Shown: positions 50,864-63,190 of the stretch, piece by piece | Position numbering within the stretch: position 1 is the first letter of the stretch | Layout of the letters: each line of letters starts with the position of its first letter | The notes under the pieces: model-generated | Told to the model about the DNA's origin: nothing | Seen by the model: only the letters and a program-made list of their open reading frames with translations | Databases searched by the model: none | Source of the DNA: Urechis unicinctus | Lineage: Eukaryota; Annelida; Polychaeta; Xenopneusta; Urechidae | Assembly (NCBI GenBank): GCA_034190875.2 | Contig: CM067349.1 | Span: forward strand, 13,898,777-13,962,776 | DNA length: 64,000 nt | Direction: 5' to 3' | Translations under genes and position numbers: made by a program

Positions 50864-52222
50864 ATACTTAAAATATGTAATGCAAACACTAATACAACGT
50901 CATACAATCCACACACGGTCAATCAGTACTCACATATAATAGAAAATTATAAAAATGCACTGTATATACATGAAAAACATTTGTCTGTAACTCGACAGTA
51001 TGGTCATGGTATTATGTGGTCGATAAATATAAGTGGTACAAGCAAAGATGCTTCAGAGTCGCTCTTCAAACAAATTCATTTTGCATCTACTTATTGGTAG
51101 TATAACGTGGTACTCGATGGGATGAATTTGTTATTATAATCGCGTATTGTTAAGGAAAATGTTTTTGGGAAACAGTGACGGTGTAACTTACTCTGAGCGA
51201 AATTGTGTAATGTCCAGCTTTGACTAGATTAAACTTAAATGGTGTGTAAATGATTCAGCGAAAACTTACTTGGATAAGAGGAACAAAACGATGTACTACT
51301 ACAGTCACAAAATCCAGTCTTACAAATCAAGAAGAAATTAGACTAAACTGGAATTTATTTGTACAAGTAACTATTATGGTCTGGTACATTATAATCTAAC
51401 ACTTACGTTATTAGAACATGTGCTCATGTATTCTGTTGCCATTATATTTGATGGAGTTCTGTTATGTTACATCAGCTTCTCTCCTGATTCATATAGGCGA
51501 CGGATATCATCCGAAAAGTTGTCACTGTTAGAAGGTGGCCCGCAATTTTCATATTTATGTATTTTATAGTATACAATTAACGACCAATTCCTATATGTTT
51601 GACAGCATATTCATACGAATGGTGAAATAAGGCATCATATATCAACAAACGGCTAAATTTTAGCCACTTGGCTCGCCGATCTGATGTCTTTGTACTCTAC
51701 TTCCAGTCATCACAAATGCTCGGAAAACCAATTCATTTATTTTTAATGGCTACTTGACATTGCGATGTCCGGCAGCACATGACTGAACTATTATATGATG
51801 ACCATATCGGCAAAATATAAAACTTAGCATAGTTTTATCATTAATTCGGCCCGCCTTAATGGCACCACGCGAAGTGTATTTCATTAGTATACCCATCGAT
51901 GATGCGGGCTATGTGTACAAATACCCGGCTTGACTGCTGCAACGATTTTTATCATTTCTTTATTATGTGTTTCAAAATGGAGATTAATAACTCATTAACC
52001 AACGCTGGCCAATAATTGTTTTTTCAACTATACAACTTATTTCAAAACCATAGACAACTAATTGACATATTGCTTCAGATTATTCCGGTATCTAGCCTAC
52101 CGCCAGTTTACATTCTGGATATGGCACAGACTGGGCAAAAGAAACAGGAAAGTGCAGGCAGCCTGTGTGGTAACAGCTGTTAGAGAATCCTTCCCTGACC
52201 GGGCGGCAAATATGCAGGTTAT
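50864..52222. other. AT-rich host sequence, second copy of 3789-5522
   Basis: Same sequence as 3789-5522 with several deletions (for example about 310 bp equivalent to 4060-4390). No coding region. Confidence 0.7.
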
Positions 52223-53745
52223 CTACAATGGAGCGGAAGATTTCTTGGTCAGGTTGAATCGACACCTGTGAGCACCTACGAGAAGATCCTTTTCAGGTTT
52301 CTCGTACTGGGAGGCAATAGGTGGTGGGACAGTCCTGTCCTCTGCAAGGATCTCAGCAAGTCTGTAGCTTGGGTATTTTTGCCTGAGATCAAGCACCTCA
52401 GCAATGAACTGATGTACATAGTCTGAAGCAAATCAATGTTATTCATATTTTATGATAGTCATATAATAAGTTAGTTATATTATATGCCCATATTGAATAG
52501 GGTAACAATATTTGTGCATATGAAACTTATTTAGGTTTCTGTAATAAATGTCAAAATAACATGTGTTACATTTTAGATTAATGCATGTACACACCAAAAG
52601 AAATTGGTACTTTGACAGGCTTGACAACTGGGTCTCCCTGTCTGGCTTTTGGGTAAGACACTCTCCATTGGGACTGACCTCCTTCAGTGATGGCTTGAGC
52701 TCTGTTCGAGTTTTTATTGAAGTGAATAACTGCTAGGAGCAATCTGGATATATATATAGCAGGTTGATAACATATTGCTAAGTAAGAATTGAAACTTAAG
52801 CACATAATTCTACAAAGAACATTACAGCTGTCACTACACAAATGTGCTAAACTTCCATACAACCCCAATTCAAATATACACAGCCGAATTTCAAAATATG
52901 TTATTTGATTGGTATTACCTGGCCTCCATGGTGGCATAGGGATAGTGGACACTCTTTGGGGCGAAGAATATGACCACTTTGTGATATGACTCTAGGCTTG
53001 ATGTCTGCTCTGATAGGGAAAGCCTGCCAATGTCGCTTAGGTGATGCTTGCTGGAGACTATCAATTCCAACTCTTTGTGTGGCTTCGATCCTATTTATGG
53101 TTAACACATATATCAATACAGATTACATTTCTTTGGTAAAGTAGTACCACAGGGGCATGGATTTTACCATTACGACTCAATTAATTACACTACCACTGAA
53201 GTAGATATTTCTATATAAACTTATATGATTAAAAACTAATACCGACCCTTCAGTATCCACTTCCTGTCCTCTAGTAGTGCATGCTCACATTCCGGGTACA
53301 GCTCCCCATGCCCCACGTGCTCATTGACGATATGCCTAGTGACAGAGAGTCACTTAGCTCTGAACAGATCCGCATCTCCATCACTTGAGGCAGCACACCA
53401 GTAAACATGATTGGAAATGCTTCTGTTTGTCTTTAATGCTAACATATAAATTTGGTATGCTAACATGTTAAATATTATTAGTACAATAGACATTAACGAA
53501 TCCATCATATACTGGTCATAAATTGTAACTTTTATACCTGAACAAGTTGCATGTCTAGAACCTTCCAAGTCTTTATAGATCCATCGGGGTCGACTCCAAT
53601 GTGGCTAAAGAGAGTCGGTATAGCTTCTTTTCGGAGCCTAGGTTTCTTACGAAATCCTAGTCTTTTGAGCAGTTCTGGGTCAGTCTCATAAGCACCATTC
53701 TCGAAATGATCAGAACATAGAACTGTCGTAAGGGTATGTCAACAG
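52223..53745 (-). pseudogene. THAP-domain gene, second copy, broken
   Basis: Same exon series as 5523-7231: last exon 52223-52422, then 52595-52743, then about 52920-53095 with QTS-type block, then the SISNHVYWCAASSDGDADL exon cut short by a deletion (about 53350-53425), then the distal THAP part (about 53535-53740, with CSDHFENGAYETD). The first half of the THAP domain, with its first two zinc-binding Cys, is deleted at about 53738. The TGA in place of a Trp codon is shared with copy 1; the Gln codon that became TAA in copy 1 is still CAA here. Confidence 0.75.
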
Positions 53746-54059
53746 TGTTTACGTCATTGTACGGAAATTCACGAATTTTACCGAGCGGTATCTTGTCAGA
53801 TTCGACGTGGTAAATATACATTTAAAAGTCACCTTATTTTGGTTACGATACCCTTTTAAAACATAGAACTTTGGAAAAATGGAATAAAAAAAATCATTGT
53901 ATTTGACCTTTAATCAACATCTAATTTACCGATAGTAAACCACTCGATCACAATATCAGTGAAGTAAATCATTGCCTGAAATTATCCAAGGTAACAATTA
54001 TCGCACCACTGTAATTACTACACAGAAGACCAATGTAAATGCTACAAAACAACCCGCCT

Positions 54060-54212
54060 AGTAGTATAGAGAGTGGCGGTACCACCCCGTATCTATAATA
54101 ATCCCTCTTTGACAGCTAATACAAGATTTTTGCTCACCTTAAGGGCGCCTCGGACCCAACCTCCAAACCAGGCCGAGGTGCTAGTTTGTAGGTAAACTAG
54201 TGGGCCAAGGTG
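54060..54212. repeat. Left terminal inverted repeat of the outer Polinton, copy 2
   Basis: Matches 7632-7785 and the reverse complement of 29248-29407. At its inner end (GTAAACTAGTG) it agrees better with the right repeat of copy 1 than with the left repeat of copy 1. Confidence 0.85.
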
Positions 54213-54420
54213 ACTATGACTTTGTTTTTCTAGACTTCTAGGTCTTGATGGTGGCTTTACAGCTGTACGGATTTCTTTAGCCCTGGGACTTCCTATATGG
54301 TATTTGAGTTTTGCCTGCCTGAGAGACGGACTTTTTTTCACACCTTCTATGTCACTTTCTGATAGCACAGTTTATTTCCCCATAGTTTTCTATGTGTGCA
54401 CGACTTTAACAGTGTGCTGT

Positions 54421-54577
54421 TCACAAGCTCGTGTGGCACCTGCTAACAAGCTCCTCTAGGCGTTCCTCAAGGTTATTGTTATTACTCAGATCTATTATAT
54501 CATCTTTCAGATAATCTGTGTCTAATTTCAACTCTTTTACACTACCTAAGTTCAGTAATAGGCTATTCGGTGTTCAT
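54421..54577 (-). pseudogene. Small coiled-coil protein of outer Polinton (copy 2)
   Basis: Second copy of 7991-8209. The leucine codon is kept where copy 1 has TAG, but 60 bp of the heptad region and 2 bp near the start are deleted. Confidence 0.55.
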
Positions 54578-54849
54578 TTCTATACCTTATACCCTCGTTT
54601 ATTCAATAGATCGGCATATACAGTGCAAAAATATCAGCGCAATTAAAATTATTCTGTGAATTGAGGTGGGTCAATGTCATTCACAGTCCGCTCAATTGTA
54701 CGGAAGCACCCAATTTTTATCTGATACCTTCCAATGCTTACTCTTTTCCACATCAGCGCATTTTTTTCATCGATTGAAACAGTCTGGCGCACCTTTACAG
54801 ATCTATCCTTAATTTCGCTCTTCATTTGGGTATATTTTGTGACCTATGT

Positions 54850-55316
54850 TTAAATGAGTTTTAACTCATGATCCGAGATATTACCATCTTCAAGTGCTGT
54901 CAATACAATTTTAGCAATGGTATTCAATTTGCTCTGCGCTAGAATGCGGATCTGATCATGTTTTTTCACCTTGATGGCCAGTCGCCGACTGACGAATTTT
55001 CCAGCAATTCCAAGTAGCCCACAAACCGCTCCAGTAACACCCAACACTCCGGCAATGGGAATGGCAACTACCGTAGACATTATACCTACACCACTTGCGC
55101 CAAGACACACGCCAACAGCAACTAAAGCAGTCTCTACTGTGTCCACTGAGTTTACTGCACGTCTATATTTTTTGTACATTGCAGAATATTTTTCAATTTC
55201 TTTCTCATGGTATTGCTTTTTGAGACTGATTTAATTATTCGATAGTAGTGCCCTGGATTCTCATCAGGCAGCTCTGAATATAACGGTGCCTTAGGAGTGG
55301 TTGGTTTTTGTTTCAT
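54850..55316 (-). pseudogene. Hydrophobic membrane-type protein of outer Polinton (copy 2)
   Basis: The main part (54850-55179, 109 residues) is open and matches 8482-8811. Upstream, an ATG at 55316 starts a Pro/Thr-rich leader that is shifted relative to the main frame near 55235. The leader supports the longer N-terminus proposed for the inner gene at 26894. Role unknown. Confidence 0.6.
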
Positions 55317-55337
55317 ATTGCTGTTGTATACATAAGT

Positions 55338-55689
55338 CTATAAGTCAAGTTCAATTAGGAGTGATACTAATGACATTGTTGCCTGGAAAGCACTACCACA
55401 TGTTTTGAAATTGATTTGGTCACCTGCATCCAGCTCAAGAGGTGTGGTTAACACTCGGACGCCAACCTCTTGTATAAGTTCGAAGTTCCAGAGGCCAGGT
55501 CTCAACTGGGCACCTACTCCTTTTCCTACAGTATTTGACGTCATACAATGGATAAATTTGATTCAATGTTATACCAACCCACAGTATACGTGATTGACCT
55601 AAGACCTACGCATAGATCACCTGCACTGTTGTTAATAGCATTTTGCAAGGACACAGCCTCGACGCTTTGAACATTTGTCAGAGTTTGAT
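55338..55689 (-). pseudogene. Penton and fibre remnants fused by deletion (outer Polinton, copy 2)
   Basis: Reading leftward from 55689: the penton N-terminus (MYQTLTNVQS, LCVGLRSITYTVGWYNIES), a frame break, then GLWNFELIQE of the penton joined directly to the C-terminal strands of the fibre (VGVRVLTTPLELDAGDQINF ... LIELDL, stop at 55338). About 190 penton residues and most of the fibre are gone. Confidence 0.7.
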
Positions 55690-55698
55690 ACATAGCAC

Positions 55699-56916
55699 TA
55701 TGGATAAACAAGCCTTTACATTCAATAGAAATGAAACATACAAACGGGCCCGCTGTACCCACCCCATATAGCAGCTGAGTAGCTGACACATCTCTTCATC
55801 CAGGTGCAAGCAGACGACAGTTCAGAGGCATTCAAGGTTGAGTTCTCCAACCTGTTTGAGCACTACTTGGTGCCAAACATAAGCGACGATAAATTTGTAG
55901 TTGGCTGGAGAACCAACCACGTGCAATAGTGGCAGAACCAGGTAAATTTTGTTGTATGGTGAGCAATCTCTGGCTGCAGTGTATCTGCGTTGGACCACCT
56001 TAACTCTGGAGTCCCACCAATAAGGAATCTTTATAGGTTTCACGTGTACTACACCATTTGGAGACTTCTGAACGAAATGCTGGTAGCACTACCTGATAAC
56101 GCCACATGGTCAGCCACCAGCAATACCTTTGACTACCACCAACTCTGCCATGAGTTTGGTGTTGCCGAAAGCAGCGATTGGAGGATAAAGGGTGGAAACC
56201 AGGGCCTTGAGCAGGTCTACTTCACCGACCCCGAGACACACGAGGTACGGGTGATCACTCATTATGGAAACACCCACCTGTACGAATCCGTTAGGGAAAC
56301 CTTTGAGAAATCAACCGACGGATTTGTTTTCCAGGGCAGCAAGCTACATATTGATTTTATAAAGCAAGACCAGGAGGGTGCAGCCACCGCTTGGAGTACT
56401 TACATCCTGGAAAATCTACGGGGTTCAACACCCCAAGGTATCACACGGATTTAACGGCAGCATTCAGACCTATGTCTGGGCCATTCTTGGTGCTCAGGTG
56501 CAGACTCTCTCGGAAATACTAGGTATTGGCAAATCCTTTGATGCCCAAAAGCAATTTCAGAACGTCCTCCAGAATGCTTCCTCAAAGGTTGATTATGTGT
56601 TGGGAACGGGCCTTTACATGGCTCCGTCGGATATGAGCCTCGTCTTTGGCAACGTTGATGGGTACAACAATCTGACTACCATCGCGACTGTGGAACAGCA
56701 GATCGGCAGCAATACTGATGTCAACGCGGTTGCTGCTGTTCCAGATAGAGGAATCTTTGACCCTCCGCCAGATACAGATATGGGAGTCCCCTCTTTCATC
56801 GTTCCATGCGGCGTGGCCGATATACCCGTAGGATAGGCGCACGAGGATGAGAAAACCGCTATTATTGTAGGTGGAATCACAATAGGCTTAGTTGTGCTTT
56901 GGCTTGCTACCTATTA
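55699..56916 (+). pseudogene. Conserved Polinton protein of unknown role (outer, copy 2)
   Basis: Start MDKQAFTFNRNETYKRA corresponds to the inner protein's MNKQAF start. The frame is broken near 55780-55910, then open from 55990 to 56454 and, after a shift, from about 56440 to 56836 (TYVWAILGAQVQT, NASSKVDYVLGTGLYMAPSD). A TAG near 56834 precedes the membrane anchor. It stops at 56914-56916 with the same 27-bp convergent overlap. Confidence 0.7.
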
Positions 56917-57154
56917 GGTCACGGAGCATCAGGAGGATAATTCCCGCCACCGCCACAGCTGCGGCCCATACATACTCTGCCATCCAACCAGCCAACTATG
57001 CAGCTGACTTAAGCAGACTAGTCGTACTCGACGTATCTAAAGTTTCGTCAATCAGATTAGTCTTCTCATCATTAATGAAGCTAGTCCCATTCCTCTCCCC
57101 TCACATAGCCCCCTCCTCCTCTGCGGTGTCAAATGTTGGGTTATCAAACTCCAT
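56888..57154 (-). pseudogene. Coiled-coil/membrane protein remnant (outer Polinton, copy 2)
   Basis: Same internal deletion as 9995-10261: acidic N-terminus joined to the last membrane helix. The start is at 57154. Confidence 0.65.
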
Positions 57155-57194
57155 GTTACTATGTTAAAGATATACTTGTAAATAAGCATTCAAC

Positions 57195-58122
57195 ATGTCG
57201 AGTACAGACGCAAACTAAATCCATACCACCGGATATGCGAGCCCCTTGGGTGAAGGGTGTGTGACAGTCTGTAGTTATTACAAACAATCCAAGTACTATT
57301 GACCAGAACCAACAACTGCTATTCCACTTCCCCAATCTAGGTTCAGACGACGTCATTGTCCCAGGAACAACACGGCTGGCCTTTACAATCACGCTGACCT
57401 CGGCTGATCCTAGCCGCAGCATTGTGCAAAAGCTGGGTTGCGTCGTGGTTAAGAAAATGACAATCATGATTTCTAGCAATGAGGTCATGTCTATTGATGA
57501 CAGTGATGTGTACCACTGTTACGACTTGTGGCGGACTGCACAGGAGAGACAGGGCCTCCAGTATCAGGGCATTGACACATCAGATGATAGAAACGCAACA
57601 AAGATACGAGTGGGGGCAGGAGACAACGATGAGGCCGAAGAAGAGGACAATGCGGAAGCTGATGTTTATGGTAACAGGTTCGACGTTCCACTTGATTGTG
57701 AACTCCTCGAGAATCACATGCCATTCTACCAGAGTGTGCTTAGAGACAGACTGGAATACTAGCTCACATTCAACGACTACAACCGCGTGATTCACGCATC
57801 AAGCGACTCCAGCTACAAAATTGATGGCATCTCCTTAGAGTATGACATGGTTACCCAACCAGAGTTGGCCCGTATGGTACGCACGCAGTACAGAGGTCGG
57901 CTTGCAATTCTGTATGACCAGGTGCTTCGTCACAGGAAGCTTGTATACAATAAAAGAGATACACTGTGGAACATCAACCTGAACGTGCCCGCTCGCAGCA
58001 TGAAGGGCATCCTACTGCTCTTTGAAGACCCAGCCAATGCCTCATTCGCCAGGAAGACAGAGTCGTTATACAACCTAAAGATTACAAAAGTTGAGGTGAT
58101 CATTGAGGGCATCCCCAATTAA
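57195..58122 (+). pseudogene. Major capsid protein remnant (outer Polinton, copy 2)
   Basis: Better preserved than copy 1: open blocks with VPGTTRLAFTITL, KKMTIMISSNEVMSIDDSDV, NRFDVPLDCELLENHMPFYQ, then a TAG at 57760, and 57787-58122 with YKIDGISLEYDMV and NLNVPARSMKGILLLFEDPA. It ends after EGIPN, at the same place as copy 1, so the deletion of capsid C-terminus plus ATPase N-terminus is shared. Confidence 0.8.
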
Positions 58123-58485
58123 CTCACTTGAGGGCTTTCTACCACTATTTTAAGGGCGAGCCTACCTTGTACATTATTGATGACTGTTCGGCAACCAAGG
58201 CCCTAACTAAGAAGAAAGACAGGCTATCGCAACTGACCTTTAGTAGCCGCCATGTGCAGCAAAGTGTCCAGGTACTCTGTGCTGAAGAACCTACGTGAGC
58301 AGACTTGCTGGATGGTGCTCTTTCACACCAAGGACCGTGACTCGTTTGAAGACGCCTTACGTGAGAATGATGTGATCCCAACAAGGGGGTAACGTGCTGC
58401 AGTACGTCAGCTACTAGCAACGACCAAGCACGCAAAACTGCTGCTAAAGACTGATCAACCTACTGCATATGCCGTCAATTGAAGT
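58123..58485 (+). pseudogene. Packaging ATPase remnant (outer Polinton, copy 2)
   Basis: Walker B half only (YIIDDCSATKALTKKKDRL), then SSRHVQQSV, KDRDSFEDAL and LLLKTDQPTAYAVN with frameshifts. More of the C-terminus is kept than in copy 1. Confidence 0.75.
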
Positions 58486-58632
58486 GTTGGCGTTAGTAGC
58501 AGCCGCTAGGCAATAGCATTACACGCACTCTAGATCTGACAATGCTACAGCTATACTCAGGTATTGCTTGTATGTTTCTACCAAACCCACCAGAACACCA
58601 GCCAAAGCTAATTACAGATTTAGAAAGTAAAC
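58470..58632 (+). pseudogene. Membrane-anchored virion-type protein remnant (outer Polinton, copy 2)
   Basis: Starts MPSIEVLALVAAA, then a deletion of about 290 bp, then the YSGIACMFLP region out of frame. Counterpart of 11523-12003. Confidence 0.6.
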
Positions 58633-59019
58633 ATGGAAGAAACGAATACGAATCAAGGGGAAGAGATACTGTCAGTGACCAGTGAGCAACCTACAAAAAC
58701 ACTAAAAGGGTTGCAGCAGGACAAAAGGGTGCTGCAGCTTTAAAAGCCAATCAAAATAAGATTCTGAGAGAGCTCCGTGAGGCTAAGGTCGAGCTTACAG
58801 ACGCTAGAGACGAAGCTGTCCAGCCAACATTAACGAGCAAGCCTCCGAAAAGGTGGGCTTGGCCAACATGTGCTTCACATTTGGTTGTCGGCCGCAGTGG
58901 GGTGCTTGGACTAGCATTGTATTGGTACAGGCACAAACTAGTAGCCTCACACCCTATACAAGTTGTGGTACAAAAGCCTCTGCACGCTCATTTAAAGGAT
59001 CATTTGTATATGGAATAAG
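58633..59019 (+). pseudogene. Basic/transmembrane small protein remnant (outer Polinton, copy 2)
   Basis: Counterpart of 12004-12390 (METNTNQGE start, KANQNK, LRELREAKVELTDAR, a hydrophobic stretch and the VASHPIQVVVQK tail) with several frameshifts. Confidence 0.55.
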
Positions 59020-59223
59020 ATGCCAAAACCAATTACTGATGGAAAAATCCTCACCAACACGCTGTACCACAGTGCAGTTATTTCCGGTATATCAATAGGT
59101 TATGTCAAGCTTGCTAATAGGCTATACCATTTACTAGATGGACCACTCCGTGGCTTTGTAAAGGAGGAGCTACTTGTGGTGCCATCCAATGCCCAGTTGC
59201 CACCAGACGGTATTCTCAATTAA
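59020..59223 (+). pseudogene. Deletion fusion: small membrane protein start joined to integrase C-terminus (outer, copy 2)
   Basis: Identical junction to 12391-12595: MPKPITDGKILTNTLYHS to VKLANR, then LYHLLDGPLRGFVKEELLVV. 67 codons, open. Confidence 0.8.
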
Positions 59224-59253
59224 ACACATAGACATCTATATATATATATAATA

Positions 59254-59321
59254 ATGGTAGTATTTGAAAATAAGTGCCCGTGGATATTACTCGGAAAGAA
59301 AGACACCTGTAACATGCCCTG
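59254..59321 (+). pseudogene. Cys-rich small protein, N-terminus, cut by gypsy C
   Basis: MVVFENKCPWILLGKKDTCN and then the retroelement sequence begins. About 170 bp of the gene (equivalent to 12693-12860) are missing at the insertion, which resumes at 63757. Confidence 0.7.
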
Positions 59322-60520
59322 CGACTTCTCTCTGATAACGGATCCGCTTTCATTAGCTCCCTATTTCAGGAATTATGCTCCCTTTTCAAAATTAAACAAA
59401 GTTTCAGTTTGGCGTACCATGCTCAAAGTCAAAGTCAAACCGAACGTTGTCAACGCTCTATACTAAACCTCCTAAGGAATTATGTCAGTCCTAAACAAAC
59501 AGACTGGGACCAGCACCTAATGCCATTAGTATTGGCGCTCAACACTTCTGACAACCAACCACTTGGCTATTCAAGCTATATGTTAGTATTCGGCAGAATG
59601 TCCGTGTTACCAGCGGAGATGGATCTTCCAGACCCCCTCCAATCCCCCAACACATACAAGGATCACATTGTTGAAATGCTGCAAACACAAGCGGAAGTTT
59701 CCAAATTTGCTGAACAGCACCTAGTCGAACTACAAATGAAAATGAAGCATCAGTATGATAAAACCACCAAAAACAACCCAATCGAAGCCGGTGACGCCGT
59801 ATACGTTTACCAACCAACAATTCGAGTACAAAAAACGAAACGGAAACTGCAGAAAAATTTTCATGGGCCTTTTATCGTTGTCGGATATGCAACCCCTACC
59901 ACAGTTAAATTAAAACGCCTATCAGACGGGAAGCATTTGGACAAGACAGTCAATGTTATGCGTTTGAAGAAGGGACACATAAAGGCAAAGACCAAAAAAT
60001 GGGATCCGTTGAATGTCAAAGATCTCGAGGATCTATCGGAAGAGGATCTTCCCAGCAACAGCTTTAATCAAGCCGCAACAGATAATGACGATTCGGACTC
60101 GGACGTGCCTAACGATTCGCCCCACAGAGCAGGGTTACGCCCTCGAGTCAATCAAAATGCTGACAGATTCGCTACCCCCAGGCCCCTGCAGCACCCTCCA
60201 TGGCTAATACACCAAGCCTTCTACCCCGACGGCGTACATGCAAACAATCATTCGAAACAACACATGCGAATGATCCCTCCCAACAAAATATCCCACCAAC
60301 AACCGCCTTTACAAAAACTTCCCACAAGCCACAAGCTGTACGTAAGGATGGGAAGACACATGATGTAGTAAAATTTATTGGATCAAAGGTTCCTCGATTT
60401 TCAAATAAAGTAAAGTATAACATCATGTTTGCCGGCGGACAATCTGAATGGATTTTTGAGGACAAACTTAACAGCGCCACCAAGTCTCTGGCGCGAAAGA
60501 TGCACATTACCGATTTATGA
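59322..60520 (+). pseudogene. gypsy C integrase, C-terminal part
   Basis: Begins in the catalytic core (LLSDNGSAFISSLFQELCSL, second Asp of DDE), then AYHAQSQSQTERCQRSILNL with the catalytic Glu, DWDQHLMPLVLALNTSDNQP and YMLVFGRMSVLPAEMDL. The C-terminal domain (KTKRKLQKNFHGPFIVVGYA, VNVMRLKKGHIK) and an acidic tail follow. Frame is open to 60368; an overlapping frame (60200-60520) carries a chromo-like end with GSKVPRFSNKVKYNIMFAGG, so a frameshift lies near 60200-60300. No stop in the core part. Confidence 0.82.
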
Positions 60521-63190
60521 CAACATTACCAATTTATGACAACATTTACCGATTTGTGACACCATTTACCAATATATACACCATCCACCGATTAATATTT
60601 GACTATCCTCATTTATTCATTTTCAGATTATTCATCTTCCAATATATGTTTAACTATTCATTTTCAGAGTGTTCTTCCTTTTCAGATATTATTCCCATTA
60701 ATGTCATGTTATTGTTTGTATTATCTATGTACTATTTACCTTAAAACAGGACGTCTACATTCGTATTGTAAGTATATTCCTTTTTTTGTACCGTTATTTC
60801 ACACACCATACACATATATCTTCCATTATTCCAACCAGACAACATTTACCTGCCAGTAACCCATGACACTTTGTTTGTTTCACCCGCATTTCAAACCGTC
60901 TCCGACACACAGTTGAAAATTTAAATTGCATTCAAGCCAACTGACACGAACAGCTTAAATGTTAACGAAAACAATCCAAAATCCCTTGCCAATTAAGTCT
61001 ACATACGCTTTAAAACGGCTCGATTGGACTCCAATTCGACCACTCCAATTAAAGATCGTCTCTAGATATCTAATTACGACCCTGTATACAAAAACTGGGC
61101 TACCGAAGTTTACTAAGCCGCTTAAAAGACCATTTGCCACATTGCCACGGACATCCATTCATATGTAAGCTCATTGATCAGATGGTCCACTTATCAACAA
61201 TCACAGGCTCTATGCAATTACATCAAAGCTACCTCAATATCAATTCGGGCCTAGTAATTAAGCACATCACAGCTACACTTATTTCAACGGACGCTTGTCT
61301 CGACCCTCCGAAATCAACACCAACTGTAAGTATACGGGTAAGTTATTAGAAGCCTTTTACATTGTCTTCTTCCAAACAGCGCAAATTTGACAATATGATA
61401 TTATCAATTATTTACAACAATTTTTTTTACCTCTAAGCTTGCATATTATAAGACAAAATATTTCTATAAGTAACGTCGACTACACTATTATCGCACCGTC
61501 TTTCATATCATGTGGACACGCGTAAAATTAGTGAACCTTCGTGATACACATTACCCATAACGCAATCTTATATTATTCAAGTATATGCTGGGTATCATTT
61601 CATGAAGGAATCTGCAGCTTAAGAGAAGACGTGCATATTCATCAAAACAATTAACGGAGAAGTATTTTGTATCATTTAATTCTCAACGCATATGTGAGAT
61701 GTTAATATTTATTTCCTCCAGCACGTACAACAAATACAATTAAAGTGTCACACTGTTGTTCTCGCGTACTTACATGTTATACAGTAATCGTGTGCATATG
61801 TGTTTATCAATTATTTCAGGTGCAATTATTCTTAGTATCATGCACCCTGAGAAGCGCACCATATATACTCTTCTGGACGCCCCCTTTCCACCAACGACCG
61901 AGCCAAGCTCAGGAGGGCTCTACTGGGATCCGTAGGGAAACTGTCCAGGGGACTCTTTAATATGGCCGCGATGGACGACATTCGAAAGATAACAATTCTA
62001 CTAAATCGCGTAATTAATCGTTAAATGCACATATATCGGCCATCGACCCGCAATTTTCACTAATACAGGTCTAGTACCACAACCCACACAACAGCATCTG
62101 TACTTAAATTAGGAATTATCCACGCCAAAATCGTCGCTCAGATTCGCCACCGCGCTCGACAAACAACACTTTCCATCTCGAGCCACTAATTAACTCTTTA
62201 CCACGCATTCAATCTCCCTACGCAAAATAACAATAAATCATTTTTAAATGTATCTCCAATGAACACATTGATGTCATGATATTATACACTATAGTTACTT
62301 ACGCACATTAACCACACTGAGCACTCATGCTTCTCGTTTTTGTATAATTCATGTTACACGTTACCAAGGCACACTGATCGCTGCCGTAAGTTCATTTGTT
62401 CCAAGGTATATTCATGCCATTCACCCGACGTGCCAACGCATTGCAAGCCAAAGCATACGTCTTCCTGACCATGGATACAGAAGACGTCCAACAGCTCAAC
62501 CAAGCGTCATAACGCACATCTCCCCTCACCTCAAGCGACACCTGGCGAACCCAATACTGCAGCCCTCCAGAGATCTCATCTCCACGAAACAGCCACACTC
62601 ATCAACTTTAATCATTTTCATGGCATTATACCAGTGTTATTGTATAGAATAATTTCTGTAACATTAGTTAAATTCTTCCAAAATTAAAATTAGCTGAATA
62701 AGTTATTTCACCATTCCACCATTGTCATGTATAGGCTCATCGCTTTTTTCCCACAGGGTTTTAGTGCGGTATAATACTGTGGAATGTGATTAATGTTAAA
62801 AGTTAAATTTCAGTATGTCACCATTAATAACCATATTTTATAACTATTACAAAATTCATATATATATAGCTTACGAATTTAGAGAAACACTTTTTTGTAA
62901 AATTATTATTATCTCATTATCAATAATCCATCTATGTTAAATATCTTTCTTATGGACATGTGCCAATGTTAATAATATTGGTGCATGTCCAAGCTATTCT
63001 GGAATCATTCTAAATTCAAAATCAAATAATATTGGGCTAATGTCGTGCTGTCCCTCTACTCTTTAACTCATATTCCAAATTTCCTTTCACTAAATATTCA
63101 ATTTCCTCTAACTTAGTCTATTTTCGAAATGCAAAGGTAAATCAAAATTGATTGAACAGTGGAAGTTCAAATTAACTATGGTTGGGGAGG
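60521..63190. other. Long non-coding region of gypsy C or inserted host DNA
   Basis: 2.7 kb, AT-rich, with no envelope-like or other credible coding frame. Near its start a short motif (TTTACCGATTTGTGACA-like) repeats three to four times (60505-60560). Confidence 0.5.

Noticed and set aside
54093-54368. 91-codon minus-strand basic frame in the sub-terminal region of the outer element
   Set aside because: Starts in spacer and ends in the inverted repeat; not preserved in copy 1. A small real gene is possible but not supported.
59409-60368. Possible host gene with an acidic C-terminus
   Set aside because: The N-terminal part is the integrase core end (catalytic Glu region and C-terminal domain) of a gypsy element.
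60599-60859. Hydrophobic frame resembling a membrane protein
   Set aside because: Phe/Tyr/Ile-rich translation of AT-rich DNA, without conserved neighbours.
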